A stretch of 20,000 nucleotides of DNA, taken from Symbiodinium natans. Lineage: Eukaryota; Sar; Dinophyceae; Suessiales; Symbiodiniaceae. The notes beneath the pieces are model-generated. The model made no database searches, was not told the origin of the DNA, and saw only the letters and a program-made list of their open reading frames with translations. Position numbers and translations under genes: made by a program. Every line of letters starts with the position of its first letter. Position 1 is the first letter of the stretch. The stretch spans positions 1-20,000 of the forward strand of contig CAJNDS010000820.1 of the NCBI GenBank assembly GCA_905221605.1, read 5' to 3'. Below are positions 1 through 8,947 of the stretch, piece by piece.

Positions 1-377
1 GCTCAGTGTGCAAGAAAATTGTCAGTGTGTGGGTAAAGAGTGGTAAGGCATGGAGTCTCAGAAGTGAAATCAAAAAAACAGTAACCTTGCAGTGGTGTCT
101 GTGTGTGTTTACCTCGGTTTTTCATTGTGAATGGTGTGGTGTGTTGTTTTCGGCGTTTGTGGGTCAGAGAGTCGTGTGTGTCATAGAGTGTGGGTGTGTG
201 TTCATTATGGGTGCAAAGTGGCTGAGTGGGTGGTGTGTGTTTGCGTTATGTCGGGCTCTGCTGGCTGTTCAAGTGTGGAAGTGTGCGGGTGGTGAAAGGT
301 GTGTGGGTTTTGGAGACACAAAAAGAGGGCAAGAAATCAATTCCAAAAGGTAGGGAAGCCGGAGTGACCTCCACAGT
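1..377. repeat. Monomer 0 (partial, right part only)
   Basis: This is the G+T-rich tail of a monomer followed by the first 35 bases of the MITE-like element. It lacks the 6-bp GCTGGG expansion seen after GTTATGTCG in several other copies and has GGTAAGGCATGG where others have GGTGAGGCATGG. No gene is seen in it. Confidence 0.9.
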
Positions 378-386
378 GCGAGAAAG
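343..386 (+). repeat. Left terminal inverted repeat (reference copy)
   Basis: This arm pairs with 873-916. Perfectly pairing blocks are AAAAGGTAGGGAAGC, GACCTCCACAGT and GAGAAAG. Mismatches are the three bases CGG, one T (paired perfectly in copies whose right arm reads GTCACTGG), two bases GC and the second base of the end. The last part overlaps the hairpin at 376-393. Confidence 0.85.
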
Positions 387-393
387 ATCGCAC
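376..393. other. Perfect hairpin at the inner edge of the left arm
   Basis: GTGCGA, loop GAAAGA, then TCGCAC gives a 6-bp stem with a 6-base loop. It is conserved in every copy of the element, including the duplicated interiors, and marks the breakpoint of the 509-bp duplications. Confidence 0.7.
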
Positions 394-402
394 GCGAACA
401 AT

Positions 403-422
403 GCAAGACTGCTTTGTCTTGC
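403..422. other. Second perfect hairpin inside the MITE
   Basis: GCAAGAC, loop TGCTTT, then GTCTTGC gives a 7-bp stem. It lies 9 bases after the first hairpin and is present in all copies. TTGTCTT can also pair with the downstream AAGACAA, so alternative folds exist. No known RNA family is recognised. Confidence 0.6.
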
Positions 423-724
423 GTGCCAGCTAAAGACAAGTTTAGCAAGCCAAGAACACGCGTATCGACGGCGTTTTTGTTTTCTTGAGTGTTGATGCAA
501 ACAGTATCGAATCGAAAAAACTCTTGTTGTCTGTGAGTCGATTTCAATTATTATTCAACTCAAATCGGTTCCAAAAGCAGCTCAATTCTGGGCACCGAAA
601 ACGGGCCCTAGATTTTGGATTTCCTGTGTGAACATACAAGGCCACCCAGGTTGGAGCCTCAAATTGGAACCCAAGTTTAGGAGCCATTTTTGGACCCAGT
701 TGCGGCGTTTTTTTCACGCACGGG

Positions 725-740
725 AAGCCAGATCTGGCTT
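725..740. other. 16-bp perfect palindrome in the MITE interior
   Basis: AAGCCAGATCTGGCTT is self-complementary over its full length. It is present in every copy of the element, for example at 2747-2762 in copy 2. It may be a protein-binding or cruciform-prone site; no function is shown. Confidence 0.6.
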
Positions 741-872
741 TCACAGCTCCTCGTTGCGAGTAAACAAATAAGCCTTCCAGTCGGTTCCAGTCTAAGTCTT
801 GTGTCAGTCTTCCCCCAAAATTAGAACAGCAGGCAGCAAGGCGGCAAAGTGTGAACTTGTTTGGAACCGGAA

Positions 873-916
873 CTTTCTCTAACTGTGGAGGTCGCTGGAG
901 CTTCCCTACCTTTTCG
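873..916 (-). repeat. Right terminal inverted repeat (reference copy)
   Basis: Reverse complement of the arm at 343-386 with a few mismatches. It is followed directly by ATCAATT at 917-923. This arm is missing in monomer 5. Confidence 0.85.
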
Positions 917-923
917 ATCAATT

Positions 924-2356
924 TTGCTGCCCCTCATCTTGGGTTTCAGATTCTCCAGGTTTTGGTGCAAGGCCTGAAGGCAGAAGAGGAGAAAAGAAGG
1001 GTGCAGAGTCAACAAGAACACATGAAAATGCAACATGTTTTGTTCTGCAGCTTGGAAAAGTTCAATGCTTTGAAACAAGTGTTTTTAAAAGCCTCTGACA
1101 GTGCCGTTTGGACAGAAATCAACTGCAGGACGAGACGAGTTCAACCGTGGTGTTGATTCGTTAAGGTTGCGCGCGACGCCCAAGCCAAACCACTTGAAAA
1201 TTGCAAAGTGTATTTCCAGAATGTGAACAAGTGCGAGCGAAGCGAGCGAAACACCAGAGTAAATTCAACAAATTTAACTGATCAAGTGTTGATTTTAAGG
1301 GTTTTTTCAACATTTTCGGAAACTTCAGAAATTTTGAAAATTCGTTGAATGGTGCTGAATCCAGGGAAGAATTGCAACACGCAACCAAAAACGAAAGACA
1401 AAGAATTGAAGGCACCCAGCCTGAAAGAAAGTTTCTTCTGCTCAAATCTTCTGTCAATTTCAGTGTGCCTTAAATTTCTGTTTGGCCATTTTGGAAAATC
1501 AAAGACAAGAGAATCGAAGCTTTGTCAAAAAAAGTCGAATGGAATGGAAATCAAGACTGGGCGACTCTCAAGTCGTTCTGGCCATGATGAGAGGTCAGTG
1601 TGATTGTTTTTTTCGATGTTAGCAAGAACTCCAACACATTGGTCTTTCTTTTTGACCCTTGGAAAAATCGAGAAAACACTGGAAAGAAGCCAGAATCGTG
1701 AAAACTTAGACAATTTTCTTCGTCCGTCTGTGAACAGAATTTTTCTCTGGCTTTTGTTCAATGTTTTGTTTGTTTTTTTTGCCGGGATGATTAAGTTGCA
1801 AGCTTTTAGAAAGAGAGATTTCTGAGAAACCGCCCTGAACTAAAACACAAACAGATCGTTCAGCAAGTGTTTTGGTAAGTGCTGTCAGCCCGGTAAGCTG
1901 TCGATTGACCAGAAAGACAGTGAAAAAAATCGCAATCGGAACCTCAAAATAATGTGCATGTTGTGGTGTGTGTGTGTGTGTGTGTGAGCATTTGTGGTTG
2001 CAAAAAGTGGTTGTCTTTAGCTCAGTGTGCAAGAAAATTGTCAGTGTGTGGGCAAAGAGTGGTGAGGCATGGAGTCTCAGAAGCAAAATCAAAAAAACAG
2101 TAACCTTGCAGTGGTGTCTGTGTGTTTTTTACCTCGGTTTTTCATTGTGAATGGTGTGTTGTTTTCGGCGTTTGTGGGTTGGAGAGTCGTGTGTGTGTCA
2201 TCGAGTGTGGGTGTGTGTTCATTATGGGTGCAAAGTGGCTGAGTGGGTGGTGTGTGTTTGCGTTATGTCGGCTGGGCTCTGCTGGCTGTTCAAGTGTGGA
2301 AGTGTGCGGGTGGTGAAAGGTGTGTGGGTTTTGGAGACACAAAAAGAGGGCAAGAA
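924..2356. other. Non-MITE part of the monomer, no gene seen (reference copy)
   Basis: This is the satellite sequence outside the element. It contains a direct 9-bp duplication (GCGAGCGAA twice, in the region 1230-1250), a T- and A-rich middle, the TG microsatellite and a G+T-rich end. Frames of up to about 130 codons occur on both strands in the various copies, but they open and close with the indels that separate copies and show no recognisable domain. No tRNA, rRNA or snRNA signature was found by eye. The same description applies to the equivalent part of every monomer. Confidence 0.7.
1967..1986. repeat. TG microsatellite, 10 units (monomer 1)
   Basis: Uninterrupted TG dinucleotides preceding GAGCATTTGTGG. 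The tract length changes from monomer to monomer. Confidence 0.95.
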
Positions 2357-2363
2357 ATCAATT

Positions 2364-2949
2364 CCAAAAGGTAGGGAAGCCGGAGTGACCTCCACAGTGC
2401 GAGAAAGATCGCACGCGAACAATGCAAGACTGCTTTGTCTTGCGTGCCAGCTAAAGACAAGTTTAGCAAGCCAAGAACACGCGTATCGACGGCGTTTTTG
2501 TTTTCTTGAGTGTTGATGCAAACAGTATCGAATCGAAAAAACTCTTGTTGTCTGTGAGTCGATTTCAATTATTATTCAACTCAAATCGGTTCCAAAAGCA
2601 GCTCAATTCTGGGCACCGAAAACGGGCCCTAGATTTTGGATTTCCTGTGTGAACATACAAGGCCACCCAGGTTGGAGCCTCAAATTGGAACCCAAGTTTG
2701 GGAGCCATTTTTGGGCCCAGTTGCGGCGTTTTTTTTCACACACGGGAAGCCAGATCTGGCTTTCACAGCTCCTCGTTGCGAGTAAAACAAATAAGCCTCT
2801 CAGTCGGTTCCAGTCTAAGTCTTGTGTCAGTCTTCCCCCCAAAATTAGAACAGCAGGCAGCAAGGCGGCAAAGTGTGAACTTGTTTGGAACCGGAACTTT
2901 CTCTAACTTCTCTAACTGTGGAGGTCACTGGAGCTTCCCTACCTTTTCG
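2364..2949. mobile_element. MITE-like element, copy 2 (586 bp)
   Basis: Flanked by ATCAATT at 2357-2363 and 2950-2956. It is 12 bp longer than the reference because of a 9-bp tandem duplication just inside the right arm and three one-base insertions in homopolymers. Confidence 0.78.
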
Positions 2950-4455
2950 ATCAATTTTGCTGCCCCTCATCTTGGGTTTCAGATTCTCCAGGTTTTGGTG
3001 CAAGGCCTGAAGGCAGAAGAGGAGAAAAGAAGGGTGCAGAGTCAACAAGAACACATGAAAATGCAACATGTTTTGTTCTGCAGCTTGGAAAAGTTCAATG
3101 CTTTGAAACAAGTGTTTTTAAAAGCCTCTGACAGTGCCGTTTGGACAGAAATCAACTGCAGGACGAGACGAGTTCAACCGTGGTGTTGATTCGTTAAGGT
3201 TGCGCGCGACGCCCAAGCCAAACCACTTGAAAATTGCAAAGTGTATTTCCAGAATGTGAACAAGTGCGAGCGAAGCGAGCGAAACACCAGAGTAAATTCA
3301 ACAAATTTAACTGATCAAGTGTTGATTTTAAGGGTTTTTTCAACATTTTCGGAAACTTCAGAAATTTTGAAAATTCGTTGAATGGTGCTGAATCCAGGGA
3401 AGAATTGCAACACGCAACCAAAAACGAAAGACAAAGAATTGAAGGCACCCAGCCTGAAAGAAAGTTTCTTCTGCTCAAATCTTCTGTCAATTTCAGTGTG
3501 CCTTAAATTTCTGTTTGGCCATTTTGGAAAATCAAAGACAAGAGAATCGAAGCTTTGTCAAAAAAAGTCGAATGGAATGGAAATCAAGACTGGGCGACTC
3601 TCAAGTCGTTCTGGCCATGATGAGAGGTCAGTGTGATTGTTTTTTTCGATGTTAGCAAGAACTCCAACACATTGGTCTTTCTTTTTGACCCTTGGAAAAA
3701 TCGAGAAAACACTGGAAAGAAGCCAGAATCGTGAAAACTTAGACAATTTTCTTCGTCCGTCTGTGAACAGAATTTTTCCTGGCTTTTGTTCAATGTTTTG
3801 TTTGTTTTTTTTTGCCGGGATGATTAAGTTGCAAGCTTTTAGAAAGAGAGATTTCGCCCTGAACCCTGTTAATAACATCAAACAGTTAATCGTTTCAGCA
3901 ATTTGTTTTTGGTGTAGTGCTGTCACCCGGTTATAGCGTGTTCGTTGATTGACTCAGGATACTTCGTAGAAAAAACATCGCAATCGGGCACTCTATCAGT
4001 CTACTAGTGTCATGTGTTTGTGTGTGTGTGGGTGTGTGGTGAGCATTTTGTGTTCAAAAAAGTGGTTGTCTTTAGCTTCATGTTGTTTCAAGAAAATTGT
4101 CAGTGTGGTGTGCAAAGTGGTTGAGTCAGGAGTCTCAGAAGACAAAATCCAAAAAAACAGTAAACCTTGCCGTGTGTCTTTTTGTTTTTTACCCTCGGTT
4201 TGTTCACATTGTGAATGGTGTGTTGTTTTCGGCGTTTGTGGGTTAGAGAGTCGTGTGTGTCATAGAGTGTGGGTGTGTGTTCATTATGGGTGCAAAGTGG
4301 CTGAGTGGGTGGTGTGTGTTTGCGTTATGTCGGGCTCTGCTGGCTGTTCAAGTGTGGAAGTGTGCGGGTGGTGAAAGGTGTGTGGGTTTTGGAGACACAA
4401 AAAGAGGGCAAGAAATCAATTCCAAAAGGTAGGAAGCCGGAGTGACCTCCACAGT
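2399..4455. repeat. Monomer 2 (2057 bp), with an aberrant right part
   Basis: The left part matches the other copies but has a 9-bp tandem duplication of TTCTCTAAC (near 2898-2915) and a few one-base insertions. From about 3856 to 4212 the sequence departs from every other copy through many small indels and substitutions, while the order of landmarks is kept. It then returns to the consensus. No gene is seen. Confidence 0.9.
4016..4040. repeat. Imperfect TG tract (monomer 2)
   Basis: The tract is interrupted by TTTG and GGG and lies in the aberrant part of monomer 2. Confidence 0.8.
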
Positions 4456-4994
4456 GCGAGAAAGATCGCACGCGAACAATGCAAGACTGCTTTGTCTTGC
4501 GTGCCAGCTAAAGACAAGTTTAGCAAGCCAAGAACACGCGTATCGACGGCGTTTTTGTTTTCTTGAGTGTTGATGCAAACAGTATCGAATCGAAAAAACT
4601 CTTGTTGTCTGTGAGTCGATTTCAATTATTATTCAACTCAAATCGGTTCCAAAAGCAGCTCAATTCTGGGCACCGAAAACGGGCCCTAGATTTTGGATTT
4701 CCTGTGTGAACATACAAGGCCACCCAGGTTGGAGCCTCAAATTGGAACCCAAGTTTAGGAGCCATTTTTGGACCCAGTTGCGGCGTTTTTTTCACGCACG
4801 GGAAGCCAGATCTGGCTTTCACAGCTCCTCGTTGCGAGTAAACAAATAAGCCTTCCAGTCGGTTCCAGTCTAAGTCTTGTGTCAGTCTTCCCCCAAAATT
4901 AGAACAGCAGGCAGCAAGGCGGCAAAGTGTGAACTTGTTTGGAACCGGAACTTTCTCTAACTGTGGAGGTCGCTGGAGCTTCCCTACCTTTTCG
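4422..4994. mobile_element. MITE-like element, copy 3 (573 bp)
   Basis: Flanked by ATCAATT at 4415-4421 and 4995-5001. One G is missing from the left arm (GGTAGGAAGCC), a variant shared with copy 5. Confidence 0.78.
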
Positions 4995-5486
4995 ATCAAT
5001 TTTGCTGCCCCTCATCTTGGGTTTCAGATTCTCCAGGTTTTGGTGCAAGGCCTGAAGGCAGAAGAGGAGAAAAGAAGGGTGCAGAGTCAACAAGAACACA
5101 TGAAAATGCAACATGTTTTGTTCTGCAGCTTGGAAAACAAGTGTTTTTAAAAGCCTCTGACAGTGCCGTTTGGACAGAAATCAACTGCAGGACGAGACGA
5201 GTTCAACCGTGGTGTTGATTCGTTAAGGTTGCGCGCGACGCCCAAGCCAAACCACTTGAAAATTGCAAAGTGTATTTCCAGAATGTGAACAAGTGCGAGC
5301 GAAGCGAGCGAAACACCAGAGTAAATTCAACAAATTTAACTGATCAAGTGTTGATTTTAAGGGTTTTTTCAACATTTTCGGAAACTTCAGAAATTTTGAA
5401 AATTCGTTGAATGGTGCTGAATCCAGGGAAGAATTGCAACACGCAACCAAAAAACAGACAAATAATTGAAGGCACCCACCTGAAAG

Positions 5487-5507
5487 AAAAAAAAAAAAAA
5501 AAAAAAA
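5487..5507. repeat. Run of 21 A, private to monomer 3
   Basis: Other copies read GAAAGAAAGTTTCTTCTGC here. The A run is followed by TAAATTTTC. It sits in a stretch rich in other private indels, so it may be a sequence error or slippage rather than a retroposed tail. Confidence 0.85.
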
Positions 5508-6043
5508 TAAATTTTCTTCTTCTCAAAATCTTCTGTCAATTTCAAGTGTGCCTTAAGATGTCGTTTGGCCATTTTTGGAAATCAAAGACAAGAGATCGAT
5601 CTTTGTCAAAAAAAGTCGAATGGAACATTGGAAAAGCAGACGGGGCGACTCTCAGTCGTTTCTTGCCTGTATGAGAGTCATGGTGATTGTTTTTTCGATG
5701 TTAGCCCAGATCCAACCCATTGGTCCTTTCTTTTTGCCCTTGAAAATCGCGAAAACACTGGAAAAAGCCGAATCGTGAAAACTTAGACAATTTTCTTCGT
5801 CCGTCTGTGAACAGAATTTTTCTCTGGCTTTTGTTCAATGTTTTGTTTGTTTTTTTTGCCGGGATGATTAAGTTGCAAGCTTTTAGAAAGAGAGATTTCT
5901 GAGAAACCGCCCTGAACTAAAACACAAACAGATCGTTCAGCAAGTGTTTTGGTAAGTGCTGTCAGCCCGGTAAGCTGTCGATTGACCAGAAAGACAGTGA
6001 AAAAAATCGCAATCGGAACCTCAAAATAATGTGCATGTTGTGG

Positions 6044-6061
6044 TGTGTGTGTGTGTGTGTG
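6044..6061. repeat. TG microsatellite, 9 units (monomer 3)
   Basis: Same place in the monomer as the other tracts, with the short GTTGTGG flank as in monomer 1. Confidence 0.95.
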
Positions 6062-6438
6062 AGCATTTGTGGTTGCAAAAAGTGGTTGTCTTTAGCTCAG
6101 TGTGCAAGAAAATTGTCAGTGTGTGGGCAAAGAGTGGTGAGGCATGGAGTCTCAGAAGTAAAATCAAAAAAACAGTAACCTTGCAGTGGTGTCTGTGTGT
6201 TTTTTACCTCGGTTTTTCATTGTGAATGGTGTGTTGTTTTCGGCGTTTGTGGGTTGGAGAGTCGTGTGTGTGTCATAGAGTGTGGGTGTGTGTTCATTAT
6301 GGGTGCAAAGTGGCTGAGTGGGTGGTGTGTGTTTGCGTTATGTCGGCTGGGCTCTGCTGGCTGTTCAAGTGTGGAAGTGTGCGGGTGGTGAAAGGTGTGT
6401 GGATTTTGGAGACACAAAAAGAGGGCAAGAAATCAATT

Positions 6439-7012
6439 CCAAAAGGTAGGGAAGCCGGAGTGACCTCCACAGTGCGAGAAAGATCGCACGCGAACAATGC
6501 AAGACTGCTTTGTCTTGCGTGCCAGCTAAAGACAAGTTTAGCAAGCCAAGAACACGCGTATCGACGGCGTTTTTGTTTTCTTGAGTGTTGATGCAAACAG
6601 TATCGAATCGAAAAAACTCTTGTTGTCTGCGAGTCGATTTCAATTATTATTCAACTCAAATCGGTTCCAAAAGCAGCTCAATTCTGGGCACCGAAAACGG
6701 GCCCTAGATTTTGGATTTCCTGTGTAAACATACAAGGCCACCCAGGTTGGAGCCTCAAATTGGAACCCAAGATTAGGAGCCATTTTTGGGCCCAGTTGCG
6801 GCGTTTTTTTCACACACGGGAAGCCAGATCTGGCTTTCACAGCTCCTCGTTGCGAGTAAACAAATAAGCCTTCCAGTCGGTTCCAGTCTAAGTCTTGTGT
6901 CAGTCTTCCCCCAAAATTAGAACAGCAGGCAGCAAGGCGGCAAAGTGTGAACTTGTTTGGAACCGGAACTTTCTCTAACTGTGGAGGTCACTGGAGCTTC
7001 CCTACCTTTTCG
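6439..7012. mobile_element. MITE-like element, copy 4 (574 bp)
   Basis: Flanked by ATCAATT at 6432-6438 and 7013-7019. The right arm reads GTCACTGG, which restores one pairing with the left arm. Confidence 0.78.
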
Positions 7013-7762
7013 ATCAATTTTGCTGCCCCTCATCTTGGGTTTCAGATTCTCCAGGTTTTGGTGCAAGGCCTGAAGGCAGAAGAGGAGAAAAGAAGGGTGC
7101 AGAGTCAACAAGAACACATGAAAATGCAACATGTTTTGTTCTGCAGCTTGGAAAAGTTCAATGCTTTGAAACGAGACGAGTTCAACCCTGGTGTTGATTC
7201 GTTAAGGTTGCGCGCGACGCCCACGCCAAACCACCTGAAAATTGCAAAGTGTATTTCCAGAATGTGAATAAGTGCGAGCGAAGCGAGCGAAACACCAGAG
7301 TAAATTCAACAAATTTAACTGATCAAGTGTTGATTTTGAGGGTTTTTTCAACATTTTCGGAAACTTCAGAAATTTTGAAAATTCGTTGAATGGTGCTGAA
7401 TCCAGGGAAGAATTGCAACACGCAACCAAAAACGAAAGACAAAGAATTGAAGGCACCCAGCCTGAAAGAAAGTTTCTTCTGCTCAAATCTTCTGTCAATT
7501 TCAGTGTGCCTTAAATTTCTGTTTGGCCATTTTGGAAAATCAAAGACAAGAGAATCGAAGCTTTGTCAAAAAAAGTCGAATGGAATGGAAATCAAGACTG
7601 GGCGACTCTCAAGTCGTTCTGGCCATGATGAGAGGTCAGTGTGATTGTTTTTTTCGATGTTAGCAAGAACTCCAACACATTGGTCTTTCTTTTTGACCCT
7701 TTGGAAAAATCGAGAAAACACTGGAAAGAAGCCAGAATCGTGAAAACTTAGACAATTTTCTT

Positions 7763-7811
7763 TAGTTTATACACAGCAACATTTTTTGATTTTTTCAATT
7801 CAAATTGCCTT
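7763..7811. repeat. Optional 49-bp segment of the monomer
   Basis: Present in monomers 4-8 and absent from 1-3. It begins TAGTTTATACACAGC and ends AAATTGCCTT, and CTT stands at both sides of the event. Monomers 1-3 could have lost it, or the lineage leading to 4-8 could have gained it. A two-base change in the neighbouring CGTCCGTCTG(TG)AACAG goes with it. Confidence 0.85.
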
Positions 7812-8106
7812 CGTCCGTCTGAACAGAATTTTTCTCTAGCTTTTGTTCAATGTTTTGTTTGTTTTTTTTGCCGGGATGATTAAGTTGCAAGCTTTTAGAA
7901 AGAGAGATTTCTGAGAAACCGCCCTGAACTAAAACACAAACAGATCGTTCAGCAAGTGTTTTGGTAAGTGCTGTCAGCCCGGTAAGCTGTCGATTGACCA
8001 GAAAGACAGTGAAAAAATCGCAATCGGAACCTGAAAATATCCATGAGAATGTGCATGTTGTGGTTTCGGCTGTTTTCTGAGTGTGCACATTCAAGAGTGT
8101 TGTGGA

Positions 8107-8122
8107 TGTGTGTGTGTGTGTG
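8107..8122. repeat. TG microsatellite, 8 units (monomer 4)
   Basis: Preceded by the longer flank that retains the 42-bp segment between GTTGTGG repeats. Confidence 0.95.
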
Positions 8123-8496
8123 AGCATTTGTGGTTGCAAAAAGTGGGTTCTGTCTTTAGCTCAGTGTGCAAGAAAATTGTCAGTGTGTGGGCAAAGAGTG
8201 GTGAGGCATGGAGTCTCAGAAGTAAAATCAAAAAAACAGTAACCTTGCAGTGGTGTCTGTGTGTTTTTTACCTCGGTTTTTCATTGTGAATGGTGTGTTG
8301 TTTTCGGCGTTTGTGGGTTAGAGAGTCGTGTGTGTCATAGAGTGTGGGTGTGTGTTCATTATGGGTGCAAAGTGGCTGAGTGGGTGGTGTGTGTTTGCGT
8401 TATGTCGGGCTCTGCTGGCTGTTCAAGTGTGGAAGTGTGCGGGTGGTGAAAGGTGTGTGGGTTTTGGAGACACAAAAAGAGGGCAAGAAATCAATT

Positions 8497-8947
8497 CCAA
8501 AAGGTAGGAAGCCGGAGTGACCTCCACAGTGCGAGAAAGATCGCACGCGAACAATGCAAGACTGCTTTGTCTTGCGTGCCAGCTAAAGACAAGTTTAGCA
8601 AGCCAAGAACACGCGTATCGACGGCGTTTTTGTTTTCTTGAGTGTTGATGCAAACAGTATCAAATCGAAAAAACTCTTGTTGTCTGTGAGTCGATTTCAA
8701 TTATTATTCAACTCAAATCGGTTCCAAAAGCAGCTCAATTCTGGGCACCGAAAACGGGCCCTAGATTTTGGATTTCCTGTGTGAACATACAAGGCCACCC
8801 AGGTTGGAGCCTCAAATTGGAACCCAAGTTTAGGAGCCATTTTTGGACCCAGTTGCGGCGTTTTTTTCACACACGGGAAGCCAGATCTGGCTTTCACAGC
8901 TCCTCGTTGCGAGTAAACAAATAAGCCTTCCAGTCGGTTCCAGTCTA
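8497..8947. mobile_element. MITE-like element, copy 5, truncated on the right
   Basis: The left flank ATCAATT is at 8490-8496. The right inverted repeat and the right flank are lost in the deletion of about 154 bp at 8946/8947, so only the left terminus remains. Confidence 0.77.

Larger units (their letters stand above)
343..916. mobile_element. MITE-like non-autonomous DNA element, copy 1 (574 bp)
   Basis: The termini are inverted repeats of 44 bp (343-386 and 873-916). The left end begins CCAAAAGGTAGGGAAGC and the right end is the complement, ending GCTTCCCTACCTTTTCG. Over the 42-bp core, 36 positions pair. A perfect 7-bp direct repeat ATCAATT abuts both ends (336-342 and 917-923), as expected of a target-site duplication. 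The interior has no transposase or long reading frame, so any mobility would need an enzyme supplied in trans. The superfamily is not assignable: the duplication length is near that of hAT or P elements, and long terminal repeats also occur in Mutator-like elements. All copies sit at the same place in the monomer, so one ancient insertion followed by array amplification is the simplest history. Confidence 0.78.
378..2398. repeat. Monomer 1 (2021 bp)
   Basis: Full-length copy. It lacks the 49-bp segment found after AGACAATTTTCTT in monomers 4-8, and it lacks the 42-bp segment lying between two GTTGTGG direct repeats next to the microsatellite. No gene is supported in it. Confidence 0.93.
4456..6473. 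repeat. Monomer 3 (2018 bp), with an aberrant middle
   Basis: It has lost 16 bp at 5137/5138 (between GGAAAA and CAAGTG) compared with other copies. From about 5448 to 5775 it carries many indels and a run of 21 A, unlike any other copy. Its tail closely matches monomer 1. No gene is seen. Confidence 0.9.
6474..8530. repeat. Monomer 4 (2057 bp)
   Basis: It has a private 55-bp deletion at 7172/7173 with AC at both ends of the lost segment. It is the first copy from the left with the 49-bp insertion-type segment (7763-7811) and with the 42-bp segment between the GTTGTGG repeats. No gene is seen. Confidence 0.92.

Noticed and set aside
679-699. AGGAGCCATTTTTGGACCCAG resembles the dinoflagellate spliced leader
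   Set aside because: Only the AGCCATTTT core agrees, with an extra T and several mismatches, and no GT donor follows at the right place. It is not enough to claim a spliced-leader gene or a dinoflagellate origin.
1280-1320. TTTTAAGGGTTTTTT as telomere-like sequence
   Set aside because: Single occurrence per monomer, not a tandem TTAGGG- or TTTAGGG-type run.
2019-2034. TTTAGCTCAGTGTGC looks like a tRNA A-box
   Set aside because: No B-box at a suitable distance and no cloverleaf could be drawn.
5487-5507. Run of 21 A as a retroposon tail
   Set aside because: No retroposed sequence precedes it; the flanks are ordinary monomer and the region is full of other private indels.
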